From Rhodanobacteraceae bacterium (GTDB lineage: Bacteria; Pseudomonadota; Gammaproteobacteria; Xanthomonadales; Ahniellaceae), in the NCBI GenBank assembly GCA_016708465.1, contig JADJFT010000001.1:186001-250000 (forward strand): DNA of 64,000 bases, in the 5' to 3' direction. Below are positions 1-10,263 of the stretch, piece after piece (position 1 is the stretch's first letter; the number at the start of each line of letters is the position of its first letter). The translations under genes and the position numbers were made by a program. A model generated the notes under the pieces. It was not told where the DNA came from, did not search any database, and saw only the letters and a list, made by a program, of their open reading frames with translations.

Positions 1-308
1 CCGGTTGCTGAGCGCGCTGTCTATCACGAGACGTTTCGCGGTCCATCGTTGCCGAGCGGCGATATCGCCATTGCCGAGGAACGGCGACTGGCGACACGCG
101 ACATCGCTGATGCTTTGGGTTTGCCGATTGGCAATGCCGTCGATTTCTGGACCGAAGCATCGTTGTTTTCGCAGGCTGGATTCAACGCCTTGGTGTTCGG
201 CCGGGCGCCATCGCTCAAGCGCATACCGCAGACGAATGGGTGGCGATCGATCAACTTGAACGCGCGGCAATCCACTATTCGAAGGTGATTCAACATGGAC
301 TCGGCTAA
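1..308 (+). CDS. argE: N-acetylornithine/N-acetylcitrulline deacetylase, C-terminal end (frameshifted)
   Basis: The 3' end of an M20-family deacetylase of arginine biosynthesis; the start lies outside the window. In frame from base 1 it reads through [14 protein letters not shown], a typical ArgE/DapE C-terminal stretch. The frame breaks at about 199-205: after VFG the expected [21 protein letters not shown] continues one frame over and ends at TAA 306-308. One C seems missing from the run at 201-202, so a sequencing error is the simplest reading. In Xanthomonadales this gene acts on acetylcitrulline rather than acetylornithine (family knowledge); the fragment cannot distinguish the two. It overlaps the next gene, argB, by 14 bases, as expected in an arginine operon. 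Confidence 0.75.
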
Positions 309-1363
309 GGACGTGCGCCCGGTGATCTTGCGCCTGCTTTCGGGCATCGGTAGCGCGAAGGAGATCAACCAGTACCTGAAGCGTTTTTCGCAACTCGATG
401 CGGCGCGCTTTGCGATCGTCAAGGTCGGTGGCGCGATTCTCCGCGACGAGATCGATGATCTAGCCTCGGCACTGGCGTTCCTGCAGCAGGTCGGTCTGAC
501 ACCGATCGTCGTGCACGGTGCTGGCCCACAGTTGAATGATGAACTAGCGGTGGCCGGCATCGTCACACCGATCGTCGATGGCCTACGCGTCACTTCACCA
601 GAAGCGTTGGCAGTCGTGCGTCGTGTGTTTCATGCCGAGAACCTGAAGTTGGTCGAGGCCTTGCATGCCGTTGGTGCACGCGCAAGTGCGATCGTCGGTG
701 GCTGGTGAGTTGATCGACTCGATCAATCTGAGTAGTTACCTTGATGCGTTGCGCGCAGCGCCATGGCTACATTCCGGCATGCGCTTGAAGATCGAGCAGA
801 TCGCCGAACTGCTCGACCGTCTGCCGATGTCGAGTTCGGTGTCGATTACTCGGCCGGCTGAGTTGGCGAAAGAATTATTTACCCATCGTGGTTCCGGCAC
901 GCTGGTGCGCAAAGGCGAAAACATCAAGGTCCATAGCAAGTGGTCGACGCTGGATAAGAAGAAACTGCAGGCACTGATCGAGTCGGGTTTTCGCCGCAAG
1001 CTCACCCCGGACTGGTTCGCGAAGACGCGACTGCTGCGTTGCTATGTGTCAGAAAACTATCGTGCGGCCCTGATCATCACGCTGGATGAGGGCATGCCGC
1101 ACCTCGACAAGTTCGCGGTCGCCGACGATGCGCAGGGCGAAGGCTTGGGCAAGGCCGCTTGGCAGGTGATGCGCGCCGAAACGCCGAAGCTGTTCTGGCG
1201 CTCGCGTCCGGATAACGCGGTCAACGAATTTTACGCGGATGAATGCGACGGCTGCTTAAAGGGCGAGAAGTGGACGGTGTTTTGGTACGGCCTTGAGTCG
1301 TTCGACGAGATCGAGCGTGCGGTGACGCATTGCCGGGCCCGCCCGGCCACGTTGAAGGGATGA
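295..1363 (+). pseudogene. argB: Acetylglutamate kinase fused to acetylglutamate synthase (ArgB-ArgA type), internal deletion
   Basis: The first two steps of arginine synthesis in one protein. The N-terminal kinase part (295-708) shows AIVKVGG and VVHGAGPQL, the ATP and acetylglutamate binding loops. The C-terminal part from about 900 is a DUF619-type N-acetyltransferase with an acetyl-CoA loop [13 protein letters not shown] and ends at TGA 1361. Fused kinase-synthases of this kind are known from Xanthomonadales and Maricaulis. Between them, around 700-712, the reading frame breaks. The text jumps from ARASAIVGG straight to [10 protein letters not shown], so about 80-85 residues of the kinase C-lobe usually present are absent, and the junction is out of frame. 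As written the kinase cannot be functional. This is either a real deletion or an assembly collapse. Confidence 0.8.
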
Positions 1364-1365
1364 AC

Positions 1366-1984
1366 ATGTCGGCAGCGATCGATCCGAGTTGGTGGGTGCA
1401 GCCGGTCAATTTGCAGAACACACACGTGTCACTGTCGCCGATGCTGCCGGCGCATGCCCGAAGCCTTGGGCCTGGCTGCGAGCGATGGCCAGCTCTGGCG
1501 GTTGTTCTATACCTCGGTGCCGACGCCCGAGACTGCGGCGCAATATGTCGCACAGGCGATGACGCAGCAGCGCACCGGCTGGGCAGTGCCGTTCGTGGTT
1601 CATGACGCCGCCGGCGGCATTGTTGGTACGACGCGCTTTTGCAATATCGACGTCGCCAACAAGCGCGTTGAGATTGGGTGGACGTGGTACGCCCAGCGCG
1701 TGCAGCGCACTGCTCTGAATACGGCGGCAAAATTGTTGTTGCTGACGCATGCATTCGAAAACCTCGGCGCCGGCGTTGTCGAGTTGCGTACCAGCTACAT
1801 GAATATCCGTTCACGAGCAGCGATCGCACGGTTGGGTGCGAAGCAGGACGGTATCCTGCGCAATCACATGAAGCTGCCGGACGGTGGCTATCGCGATACC
1901 GTCGTATTTTCGATCATCGAGTCGGAGTGGCCGGCGGTGAAGCGCAACTTGCAGTTCCTGTTGGAAACGGGTGGACAACGATGA
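1366..1984 (+). CDS. GNAT-family N-acetyltransferase in the arginine operon (frameshifted)
   Basis: A RimJ/RimL-like acetyltransferase of about 205 residues. It begins [18 protein letters not shown] and continues with [34 protein letters not shown] and LELRT-like text, the usual core of this family. The frame shifts at 1456-1458, where CCC stands for an expected CC: the N-terminal part reads in one frame to PAHA and the rest ([13 protein letters not shown] onward) in the next. The start at 1366 has AAGGGA five bases upstream; ATG at 1360 overlapping the argB stop is possible. It overlaps argC by four bases. Its substrate is not known; acetylation of an arginine intermediate is only a guess from position. 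Confidence 0.7.
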
Positions 1985-2928
1985 CGATGAAACGGATCGG
2001 ATTGGTCGGTGCGCGCGGCCATGTCGGACAAGAATTGCTTGCTCTTGTAGCCGCGCATGGTCAGCTCGAACTGGATTTCGTGGTGTCGCGGGAGTGGGCA
2101 GGGCAGGAAGTCGTCGTCGCTGACGACAAGCCGTTTGGGCGGCTGCGCTATGAACATCTCAGTCCGGAAGCGATCACTCGCCGTGAAGTCGATGCGATCG
2201 TGTTGGCATTGCCGAACGGCCGCGCGGCCGACTATGTCGCGGCCCTGGATGCGGCCGGCCGCGATCCGATATTGCCTGATTTGAGTGCCGACTACCGGTT
2301 CTATGATGACTGGTATTACGGACTGCCCGAACTGACGCGGTTCAACGCACCGAGCCAACGCCGAATCAGCAATCCGGGTTGCTATGCCACGGCAATGCAA
2401 TTGGCGCTGGCGCCAATCGTCGACTTGCTGTCGATGCCGGCGCAATGCTTCGGGGTTTCCGGATACAGCGGTGCTGGTACCGCGCCAAGCGACAAGAATG
2501 ATCCATTCAAGCTCAAAGACAATTTGATGCCCTACAGCTTGGTCGGACATCTGCATGAGCGCGAGACATCGCGTCATCTCGCGCACCCGGTCGAATTCAT
2601 GCCGCACGTTGCATCGCATTTTCGTGGCATCACCATGACGGTAAACGCGCATATTGCGGATCGCGGCGATGTCGAGACGTTGTATGAGCGCTTTCGCGAC
2701 CGCTACGACAATGAACCCTTGATTTCGATTCGCGACGAAGCGCCGTGGGTATCGAGTATCGCCGGTCGTCACGGCGTGCTGATTGGCGGCATTACCGCCA
2801 CCGAGGATCTGCGCCGAGCAGTCATCGTCTGCGCGCTCGACAACTTGTTGAAAGGTGCCGCCACACAGGCAATGCAGAATCTCAACCTGGCGTTTGGATT
2901 TGATGAGCTTCGGGGTATCGAGTTGTGA
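1981..2928 (+). CDS. argC: N-acetyl-gamma-glutamyl-phosphate reductase
   Basis: The NADPH-dependent third step of arginine synthesis, reducing N-acetylglutamyl phosphate to the semialdehyde. The N-terminus has a Rossmann loop ([15 protein letters not shown]). [15 protein letters not shown] carries the catalytic cysteine, and the C-terminal [20 protein letters not shown] is the family hallmark. Length 315 residues is normal. The ATG at 1981 overlaps the preceding stop by four bases, and the stop at 2928 overlaps the GTG of argH, so the genes are translationally coupled. The reading frame is intact. Confidence 0.93.
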   Translation: MTMKRIGLVGARGHVGQELLALVAAHGQLELDFVVSREWAGQEVVVADDKPFGRLRYEHLSPEAITRREVDAIVLALPNGRAADYVAALDAAGRDPILPDLSADYRFYDDWYYGLPELTRFNAPSQRRISNPGCYATAMQLALAPIVDLLSMPAQCFGVSGYSGAGTAPSDKNDPFKLKDNLMPYSLVGHLHERETSRHLAHPVEFMPHVASHFRGITMTVNAHIADRGDVETLYERFRDRYDNEPLISIRDEAPWVSSIAGRHGVLIGGITATEDLRRAVIVCALDNLLKGAATQAMQNLNLAFGFDELRGIEL

Positions 2929-4219
2929 GCGCACCGATTTGGAGCAAGGCCGGTATCGAGATCGATGCAGATCTGATGCGCTTCATGGCCGGCGATGACG
3001 TGCACCTCGATCGCGAATTGTTCGTGTACGACATCGTTGCCAGTGCCGCACACGCGCGCGGACTGGTGCGCATCGGAATTCTCACTGCAGATGAATGCGC
3101 GCAGCTTGAATCGTCATTAGCAGTATTAACGTCGGCGTTCGCCGACGGCACATTCGTGCTCGATGCACGATTCGAAGATGGCCATAGCGCGATCGAAGCC
3201 TGGTTAATTGACCAATTAGGCGACCTTGGCCGCAAGATTCACACCGGGCGTAGCCGCAATGACCAAGTGCTGGTCGCATTGCGCCTATGGCTGAAAGCGC
3301 AGCTCAGCGCGTTGCAGACGTGCTGCGTCGCGATTGCGGACCATGCCTTGGCGCGCGCACAACGCGAAGGTGACGTGCCGATGCCTGGCTACACCCACCT
3401 GCAGCGTGCGATGGTGTCGTCGACCGGCATGTGGTGGGCGGCAATGGCCGAGTCCTTCGTCGATAACGCGGAACTCGCGGCGCAGACGCGCTGCTGGGTC
3501 GACGCCAATCCGCTCGGTACCGCGTCCGGCTACGGCGTGAACTTGCCGCTTGATCGCGCGGGGGTGACCGTCGATCTCGGGTTCGCGCGCACCTCGGTGA
3601 ATCCGATCGCAACGCAGTTGTCTCGTGGCAAGTACGAATGGCAGGCGTTGGCGGCCTTGGCGCAAGCGCTCAATGATGTGCGTCGCTTCGCCTGGGACTT
3701 GAGTTTGTTCACCACTGCCGAATTCGACTTCGTCGCCTTGCCCAATGCCTTCACCACCGGTTCGTCGCTGATGCCGAACAAGCGCAATCCTGATGTCGTC
3801 GAATTGCTGCGCGCCAGCCCGTCCGTGGTACATGGCGCGATGTTGGAACTGCAGGCACTGACGTCGCTGCCGCTGGGTTATCACCGTGATATGCAGGCGG
3901 GAAAAGGCCCGGTCTTGCGCGCCTTTGCGCACGGGCTTGATGCCCTCCATATCGCTGCACGTCTATTCGATGCGGTGACGTGGAATGCCGAGAAAATGCG
4001 CGCCGCGATTGATGCCGGAATGTACGCAACCGACCGCGCAATCGAACTCGCGGCGTCGGGTTTGCCGTTCCGCGGGCCTATCGTCAGGCGGCGGACATTG
4101 CCGGGGATCGTGTTTCGCGTACGCCGGAAACAAGCCTCACCGCACGGGTGTCGCCGGGTGGTGCGGCGGACTTGCAACTCGACCTGTTGTCCGAACGTCT
4201 TACCGAGTTGCGCCACTGA
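2925..4219 (+). CDS. argH: Argininosuccinate lyase (C-terminal frameshift)
   Basis: Cleaves argininosuccinate to arginine and fumarate; fumarase/aspartase superfamily. [10 protein letters not shown] and the signature [11 protein letters not shown] (with the catalytic serine) are present, followed by [12 protein letters not shown]. It starts with GTG at 2925, coupled to argC. At about 4072-4075 one base is missing: after LPFR the expected [13 protein letters not shown] appears in the next frame and runs to TGA 4217-4219 (ending TELRH). Without correction the frame would run to 4229 with an unrelated tail. The lesion affects only the last 50 or so residues. The next gene downstream is unrelated, so argH closes the arginine operon here. 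Confidence 0.9.
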
Positions 4220-4292
4220 GACGGGCTGATCGGTCACATTGTCGGGTTACGTCGTCGGATAAACTTGGCGGTGAACATCTCATGGAGCCGAC

Positions 4293-5087
4293 ATGGCACG
4301 GATTTCGGTCGTAATCCCCTCGCGCCTTCAGGGTGAAAAAGATGACCCAGCGGCACCTTGGTTTGTCGAGCGAGCGATTGCCTGCGTACTCGGCCAATCG
4401 ATCTTTCAGCAAGGGTTTACGCCGGAAATCCTGATTGGTGTCGACCCTGGCATGGCGGCGCTTGGGCTACCCCGGATCGGTCTGAAAGCGCGATTGTACG
4501 AGGCGCCAATCCGCTTGCAGGCGGCGGCTTTGAATGTTGCCTGTGCGCACGTCAGTGGTGATTACGTCGCCTTTCTTGAGGATGACGATCTGTGGGAGCC
4601 GCGCTACCTTGAACGCGCACTCGCGCAGATCGGTCGATTCGGATTTGTTTCCTCGACACAACTCGAGCGCAGCATCGGTGGCGTGGTGGTCAAGATCATC
4701 GATTATGCGACGCCTTCTTCTTGGGTGATGCCACGGGCAACCTTCGATCGAATCGGGGGCTTCGACGAATCCTACCGATGGCATCTCGACAGCGAGTGGA
4801 TCGGACGACTGAACGAGCAGCGCATTCCCCGGTTGCACTTCGTCGAAGCCACCGCACCGATTGAACTCGATCAGATCCGCAGTGTGCGCATACTGCTGGC
4901 AAATATCATCGAATGTGCCGGTGACTCGATCACTCTGTTGCGCCACGAGTCGCCGTGGCCGCTGGTCATGCGCACCGTGCATCCCGGCTCCGGCATGGCG
5001 CAGATCCAAGCCAGCGAAGCGAAACTGGCGCAAAGTCAGGCCGAATGCCAACGATTGCAGGCGCGCTTTGGCAACATTCCTTGGTGA
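4293..5087 (+). CDS. Family 2 glycosyltransferase
   Basis: A 264-residue GT-A-fold glycosyltransferase. It begins ISVVIPSRL, the nucleotide-binding first strand. GDYVAFLEDDDLWEPRYLE (about residues 87-105) contains the acidic cluster that holds the metal and sugar nucleotide, and RIGGFDESYRWHLDSEWIGRL is the usual acceptor-side motif. No membrane segment is seen. The C-terminus is a short Gln/Ala-rich helix (ASEAKLAQSQAECQRLQ). It stands alone between argH and tRNA-Pro, so neither donor nor acceptor can be inferred. ATG 4293 is chosen because the conserved strand starts two residues later. Confidence 0.8.
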   Translation: MARISVVIPSRLQGEKDDPAAPWFVERAIACVLGQSIFQQGFTPEILIGVDPGMAALGLPRIGLKARLYEAPIRLQAAALNVACAHVSGDYVAFLEDDDLWEPRYLERALAQIGRFGFVSSTQLERSIGGVVVKIIDYATPSSWVMPRATFDRIGGFDESYRWHLDSEWIGRLNEQRIPRLHFVEATAPIELDQIRSVRILLANIIECAGDSITLLRHESPWPLVMRTVHPGSGMAQIQASEAKLAQSQAECQRLQARFGNIPW

Positions 5088-5097
5088 ACAAGGACCG

Positions 5098-5133
5098 AAA
5101 ACAACAACGCCACCCGGAGGTGGCGTCGTTGTC
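5098..5133 (-). terminator. Intrinsic terminator after tRNA-Pro
   Basis: A stem of about 14 pairs with a four-base loop. On the minus strand ACAACGACGCCACC pairs with GGTGGCGTTGTTGT and is followed by TTTTC. It lies directly 3' of tRNA-Pro. It also forms on the plus strand just after the glycosyltransferase, so it may end both. Confidence 0.75.
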
Positions 5134-5138
5134 TGGAT

Positions 5139-5215
5139 TGGTCGGGGTGACAGGATTCGAACTTGCGACTTCTACCTCCCGAAGGTAGCGCTCTACCAGG
5201 CTGAGCTACACCCCG
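5139..5215 (-). tRNA. tRNA-Pro (anticodon CGG)
   Basis: A complete 77-nt cloverleaf on the minus strand. The acceptor stem is CGGGGTG with CACCCCG, then discriminator A and a genomic CCA. The D arm holds AGCTCAGCCTGGTAGAGC. The anticodon stem CTACC/GGTAG carries loop TTCGGGA, giving anticodon CGG (reads CCG). The T loop is GTTCGAATC. Confidence 0.95.
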
Positions 5216-5232
5216 AATACGTGAGGGCGCGC

Positions 5233-5261
5233 ATCTTAGCGAGGGCCACCCGGTTCAGCAA
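5233..5261 (-). promoter_or_regulatory. Sigma-70 promoter of tRNA-Pro
   Basis: On the minus strand TTGCTG (5261-5256) and TAAGAT (5238-5233) are separated by exactly 17 bases. A GC-rich discriminator (GCGCGCC) follows, typical of stringently controlled stable-RNA promoters. The -10 lies 18 bases upstream of the mature tRNA 5' end. Confidence 0.6.
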
Positions 5262-5325
5262 CACCCGGTTGCCGATTGGCATGACCCGTCGTGTACAAAT
5301 GCTCCGTTGGTTATGGGTCGATGTA

Positions 5326-6824
5326 CTAGGACTCGAAGCCGTCCTGCAGCAAGGGCGACTGGTACTCCAGCGCTCCGACGTCGCAGATCGCGATTGCGTT
5401 TCCATCGCCGTCGATTGGTCGTGCGACGTCGCGCGCGTCACCTGACGGGCACAGCGTGTTGGTCCCGTTGTCGATAGCCACGCTGCCGGGCGCGAGATCC
5501 ATCGTGAAGACGGGGCCACCGTTGTACTCGGGCGTCTGCAGGCCGAAGTTGGTCCCGGCGGCGAACTGCGCGGAGATCAGGTTGCCGCCGACGTAGACGA
5601 AGCAGCTGTTGCCGGTGGTGAAAACCACGTCGCCGGTGTCCGCATTGAAGCTCGCCGGCGCGCAGCTCTCGCCGGCCTGGGGTGCGCCGAACAGCACATT
5701 GCGGAACTGGCGCACGTTCGCCGCCGCGTTGAGTGTCAGGTCGGCGCCGAAACTGGCGTTCGCTGTGCTGTTGAGGTGGAACGTCGAGGAGTTGAGCCGC
5801 AATTCGGGCGCAGGCGGAGTGCCGAAGCCCGTGGTCAGGAACACGGCGCCTGCAGCAGTGCCGGAGTTGCCGTAGAAACTCGTGTTGTTGATGGCGAGCG
5901 ACACCGCGCGGGCGAAGATGCCGGCGCCGTTGAAGGCGAGGTTGTTGCCGAAGAAACTTCGCGAGATGCTGAAGATGGGCGCCGTTCCGCTCGATGGGCC
6001 GAAAATGCTGATCGCCCCGCCCTGGCCGGAAATCGTGCCGGCCGGCGAACCGCAGCGGTGACTGTTCTGATAGAAGTTGACGCCGTTCAGGGTGGCCGAG
6101 CCGCCCGAAGGCAATTCGACGACCAGGCCCGCCCCACGCCGTCGGCGCAGTTGCCGCTCAGACCCGGGGTGCGCACGGTGATGTTGTCGAAGAATTCGCT
6201 GTCCTCGATCAACACCGAGGCGCCGATGACAGCTACGGCGCCGCCGCCCATACTCAGTTGGGCGGTGCCACTGTCGTAGGCCTGATTGCCGACGAAGCGT
6301 GTACGTGTCAGGCGCAGCGATCCATAGGAAAACAGGGCGCCACCGGAACTGCCGCTGGCCAAGGTGCCGTCGGTTCGGCAATTGAGGAACTGGGTGTCGT
6401 ACACCTGCGTGCTGATGGTCGCGTTGCTGCTCAGGCAACCCGCGCCGGTGCTGCGGCCATTACGCAGGATCAGGTTGCGCACCAGCAGGGACTGGCCGAC
6501 ATGGCGAAAGATGCGGAAACCATTGCCGTCGATGGTCAGTCCCGGCGTGGCGGCGCCGATCACCTCGACCTGCGTGCCCGTGATTTCGGCCAAGTCTGCC
6601 CCAAGCGTTATGACGCTGTCGGCTGGCAATGAGAAGTGCAGCGTTTGCGTATTGCCGTTGACCTGCATGGCAGCGACCGCCGCCGGAAGTGAGCCCGGGC
6701 CGGAAGGAGCGGTCGAGGTAACGAAATAGTTGTCCTGCGCTGCGCTCGGCATCGCCGCGCACAATGCGAGCGCGAGTACGGCAACGCGAATGCGACACCC
6801 TCTGGACGGTCGCTTGACGCTCAT
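5326..6824 (-). CDS. Secreted parallel beta-helix protein with choice-of-anchor-Q-like end (frameshifted)
   Basis: Predicted exported protein of about 500 residues. It begins with a signal peptide (ALALCAAMPSAAQD), followed by degenerate beta-helix coils such as LLVRNLILRNGRS, LIEDSEFFDN and INNTSFYGNSGTAAGAV. The C-terminal part contains PEYNGGPVFTMDLAPGSVAIDNGTN, then ARPIDGDGNAIAICDVGALEY, as in choice-of-anchor-Q domains, and ends QDGFES. The frame breaks at about 6128-6140, in a GGGG run, between NCADGVG and GAGLVVELP; one G is probably missing. GGAGG nine bases upstream supports the start at 6824. Function unknown: such helices occur in adhesins and polysaccharide-active proteins. No neighbouring gene explains it. 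Confidence 0.75.
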
Positions 6825-6972
6825 GATGGACTACCTCCGCATCAAGGAATTCCAAAGCCACGATTCACGCAGTGTACGCCGCGAACTCGTAGCGTCAAGG
6901 AACTCACCCGCAAGATCGCTACGCCCATTCTGCTAGCCTTCGCGGTCTTCCGGACTGCCTTGCGCCGCGCCC

Positions 6973-8361
6973 ATGAGCCTAACCAAACCCCGCACCATGC
7001 CTGGTGTGCTTGAACTGCTGCCACTCGAGCAAATCGCGTTCCAGAGCACGCTCGACATTATCCGCCGCAACTTCGAACGCTTCGGTTTCCTACCGGTTGA
7101 AACGCCCGCTATTGAACTCAGCGACGTGCTGTTGACCAAGACCGGCGGCGAAACCGAGCGCCAAGTGTATTTCGTGCAGTCCACCGGCAGCTTGAAGCAG
7201 GGCGACGAGCCGGAGCTTGCGCTGCGTTTCGACCTGACGGTGCCGCTGGCGCGTTATGTCGCCGAGCACGAGCACCAACTGCAATTTCCCTTCCGGCGTT
7301 ATCAGATGCAGCGCGTTTATCGCGGCGAATCGGCGCAGCGCGGTCGTTTCCGCGAGTTCTACCAGTGCGATATCGACGTCATCGGCAAGGATGCGCTGTC
7401 GGTACGCTTCGATGCCGAATTGCCCGCAGTGATCCATGGCATTTTCTCGGAACTCGCCATCGGTCCGTTCACGATCCAGATGAACAATCGCAAGCTGATG
7501 CGCGGCTTCTTCGAGCGTGCCGGCGTCATCGACCCGGAGCAGCAGAGTTTAGTGTTGCGCGAGGTCGACAAAATCGACAAGCGTGGCGAGCAGTACGTGC
7601 GCGACACGCTGATCGGCGAACACTTCAAGTTGCCACTTGATGCAGTGACACAGATTCTCGCCTTCATCGCGCAGCGTTCGTGTGGTCATGATGATGCAAT
7701 CGCGAAGCTGGATGCGCTCGGCGGCGGCAATGCACTGCTCGAAACTGGCGTTGCTGAACTCAAGGAAGTGCTCGCATTCGTGCGTGCGCTCGGTGTGCCG
7801 GAAGCGAACTACGCGATCAATTTCTCGATCGCTCGCGGTCTCGACTACTACACCGGCACGGTCTACGAAACGACGTTGAACGACCATCCGCAGATCGGCT
7901 CGATTTGCTCGGGTGGGCGCTACGAAAATCTAGCGTCGCACTACACCAAGTCGAAGTTGCCGGGTGTCGGCATTTCGATCGGATTGACACGCTTGTTCTG
8001 GCAGTTGCGCGAAGCCGGCTTGATCGGGATGGCACAAAGCAGCGTGCAAGCGATGATTGCATTGATGGATGAAGCCGACCTGCCGAAGTATGTCGAACTG
8101 GCGACGCAACTGCGTGCAGCGGGCATCAACACTGAAGTTCAGCTCGAACCGAAGAAGCTCGGCAAGCAGTTTCAGTACGCATCCAAGGCGGGAATCCGCT
8201 TTGTGCTGGTGCTCGGTGAAGACGAGATCGCGAATGGCACCGTGTCGGTCAAGGATATGCCGCGCGAACTGCAATACCAGGTGTCGCGTGCCGAACTAGC
8301 AAAGACCTTGCGCGTCGAAATCGAGCAGTTGGCTGCGATGCCGAAGGGGCTGGCGCCGTGA
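6973..8361 (+). CDS. hisS: Histidine--tRNA ligase
   Basis: Class II aminoacyl-tRNA synthetase, 462 residues, charging tRNA-His. [11 protein letters not shown] and [15 protein letters not shown] (motif 2 region) precede [31 protein letters not shown]. The histidine-specific loop is [13 protein letters not shown], motif 3 is [12 protein letters not shown], and the C-terminal anticodon-binding domain follows from about residue 355. It differs from the shorter E. coli enzyme, having SGGRYENL in place of AGGRYDGL. ATG 6973 is followed almost at once by conserved text. Its TGA overlaps the GTG of the ammonia-lyase gene, so the two are co-translated. Confidence 0.93.
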   Translation: MSLTKPRTMPGVLELLPLEQIAFQSTLDIIRRNFERFGFLPVETPAIELSDVLLTKTGGETERQVYFVQSTGSLKQGDEPELALRFDLTVPLARYVAEHEHQLQFPFRRYQMQRVYRGESAQRGRFREFYQCDIDVIGKDALSVRFDAELPAVIHGIFSELAIGPFTIQMNNRKLMRGFFERAGVIDPEQQSLVLREVDKIDKRGEQYVRDTLIGEHFKLPLDAVTQILAFIAQRSCGHDDAIAKLDALGGGNALLETGVAELKEVLAFVRALGVPEANYAINFSIARGLDYYTGTVYETTLNDHPQIGSICSGGRYENLASHYTKSKLPGVGISIGLTRLFWQLREAGLIGMAQSSVQAMIALMDEADLPKYVELATQLRAAGINTEVQLEPKKLGKQFQYASKAGIRFVLVLGEDEIANGTVSVKDMPRELQYQVSRAELAKTLRVEIEQLAAMPKGLAP

Positions 8362-10250
8362 GCGCAACGGCGATTCGACTGGATGGCCAGTCACTGACCC
8401 GCGCCGATGTGGCAGCGATGGCCGATGGCGCATCGGTTTCGCTGGACCCGGAGGCGCTGACGCGCGTCGCGCACGCCGCCGATTTCCTCGCACGGAAGGT
8501 CACTGCGGAAGAACCAATTTATGGCGTCAACACCGGTTTTGGCAGCAATGCCGACAAATTGCTTGGTGCCCGTCGCGCACGCGACGACCTGCCAGGCGGT
8601 AATCCGGAGTCGAACGAACGTAGCTTGATGGAAGAGTTGCAGCACAATCTGGTGATCACCCACGCGGTCTGCGTCGGTGAACCGTTTCCGGAATCGGTAG
8701 TGCGGGCGATGCTCGGCATCCGCATCAATACCCTATTGCGCGGCCATTCCGGTATTCGCGTATCGACGCTGGAATCACTGGCGGCGATGTTGAATCGAGG
8801 CGTGATCCCGATCATCCCGTCCAAGGGTTCGGTCGGTGCCTCGGGCGATCTCGCGCCGTTGTCGCATCTCGCCATCGTGCTGCTTGGCGGCGGTGAGGCG
8901 TTTCATCACGGTGAACGCATAGCCGGCGCCGAGGCGTTGCGACGTGCTGGGATCGCGCCGGTGCGCTTGTCGTTCAAGGAAGGCTTGGCGCTGAACAACG
9001 GCACCACACAAATGCTGGCGCTTGGTGCGCTGGCCTTACATCGCATTGAGCGATTGATTCGCAGCGCTGATCTCGCGGCGGTGATGACCCTCGAAGCATT
9101 TGCCGGTCGCTCCGGTGCATTTCGTCCGGAAGTGCACGAACTGCGTCCGCATCCGGGACAGGTCGAGACGGCAGCGTCGCTGCGGGCGCTGATGCAGGGC
9201 TCGACCTTGGTCGATATTCCCTATCACCTGGTGCCGCGCTTCAAGACCTGGCTCGCCGATGCATGGCACGAACCGGAAGACCAAGCGCAGCGTTTCGACA
9301 TCAGTTGGGACTGGGTGCCGTCGAATCAACGTCATGGCCGCGAGAAATTCTACACGCGCTTCCTGCCGTTCAAGGGCGGCAAGAAGCACCAGCCGCAGGA
9401 CGCCTATTGTCTGCGCTGCATTCCGCAAGTACATGGTGCCGTGCGCGATGCCTGGGCGCAGGCGGCGCGGGTGATCGATATCGAATTGAACTCGGTCACC
9501 GACAATCCGCTGTTGTTTCCGGACCAACCCGACGCGCGCGAGATCGAGGACCAGGTGATCTCGGCCGGTCATTTCCACGGCATGCCGCTTGCACTCGCGA
9601 TGAGTTATCTGAAAGTCGCGATTCCGGTGCTTGCGAGCATTTCCGAGCGGCGCACCAACAAACTGGTCGATCCAGCCAATAACGACGGCCTGCCAGCCTT
9701 CCTGATCGGCAACGAAGACGCGACTGATTCCGGATTCATGATCGTGCAGTACACCGCGGCAGCGCTGGTCAATGATCTGGCGACGCGCGCGCATCCGGCC
9801 TCGGTCTATTCGATTCCGACCAGTGCTAATGCCGAGGATCATGTCTCGATGGGTGCGAATGAGGCGCGCCATGTGCTCGATATGTGCGATGACCTGGAGC
9901 GCGTGATCGCGCTGGAGTTGTACACCGCGGCGCAGGCGCTCGAATATCGTCAGGACATGCTCAACGCGGCACGTCGATTGGCGGCGCGTGGTGAGTTGGC
10001 GCTGTTGCGCAGCAAGATCAGCAATGCACCGCGCGGTGATGTTCCGGAAGCAGCGGCATTTGCTGCCGAAACCGAACAATTACTGAAGGCGCTGGCGACC
10101 ACCGATTCATTCCATCCGTCGCCGCGTATTGCTGCGGTATTGGCACTCATCCGCACACGCATTCCGTTCATGGCCCGAGACCGGGCGATGGACGGCGATA
10201 TCCGCGAAATCTGTCGTCTTGCCGGCAGCGGCGCACTCGACGCAAGCTGA
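8358..10250 (+). CDS. Histidine ammonia-lyase-like enzyme, enlarged (HAL/PAL family)
   Basis: A 630-residue MIO-cofactor ammonia-lyase, against about 510 for typical HutH. The MIO triad ASG is at 161-163 ([13 protein letters not shown]), catalytic Tyr55 in YGVNTGFG, with QDAYCLRC at 347-354 and [11 protein letters not shown] at 489-499. The selectivity pair is Thr-His (101-102), closest to the Ser-His of histidine lyases. The extra length lies in about 15 residues after GFGSN, a block of about 50 at 295-345 rich in charged and aromatic residues, and a C-terminal extension. It starts with GTG overlapping hisS. No hutU, hutI or hutG lies nearby, so a classical Hut pathway is not indicated here. 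Substrate is inferred, not shown. Confidence 0.85.
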   Translation: MSATAIRLDGQSLTRADVAAMADGASVSLDPEALTRVAHAADFLARKVTAEEPIYGVNTGFGSNADKLLGARRARDDLPGGNPESNERSLMEELQHNLVITHAVCVGEPFPESVVRAMLGIRINTLLRGHSGIRVSTLESLAAMLNRGVIPIIPSKGSVGASGDLAPLSHLAIVLLGGGEAFHHGERIAGAEALRRAGIAPVRLSFKEGLALNNGTTQMLALGALALHRIERLIRSADLAAVMTLEAFAGRSGAFRPEVHELRPHPGQVETAASLRALMQGSTLVDIPYHLVPRFKTWLADAWHEPEDQAQRFDISWDWVPSNQRHGREKFYTRFLPFKGGKKHQPQDAYCLRCIPQVHGAVRDAWAQAARVIDIELNSVTDNPLLFPDQPDAREIEDQVISAGHFHGMPLALAMSYLKVAIPVLASISERRTNKLVDPANNDGLPAFLIGNEDATDSGFMIVQYTAAALVNDLATRAHPASVYSIPTSANAEDHVSMGANEARHVLDMCDDLERVIALELYTAAQALEYRQDMLNAARRLAARGELALLRSKISNAPRGDVPEAAAFAAETEQLLKALATTDSFHPSPRIAAVLALIRTRIPFMARDRAMDGDIREICRLAGSGALDAS

Positions 10251-10263
10251 ATCTGCGCGGCGT

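Noticed and set aside
1678..1980. A longer argC reading frame beginning 303 bases upstream
   Set aside because: The upstream text is the acetyltransferase gene in another frame; ArgC similarity begins exactly at ATG 1981.
3285..3950. Long antisense open frames over argH and other high-GC genes
   Set aside because: They are compositional shadows of the real genes, with no recognisable domains and Arg-rich, biased translations.
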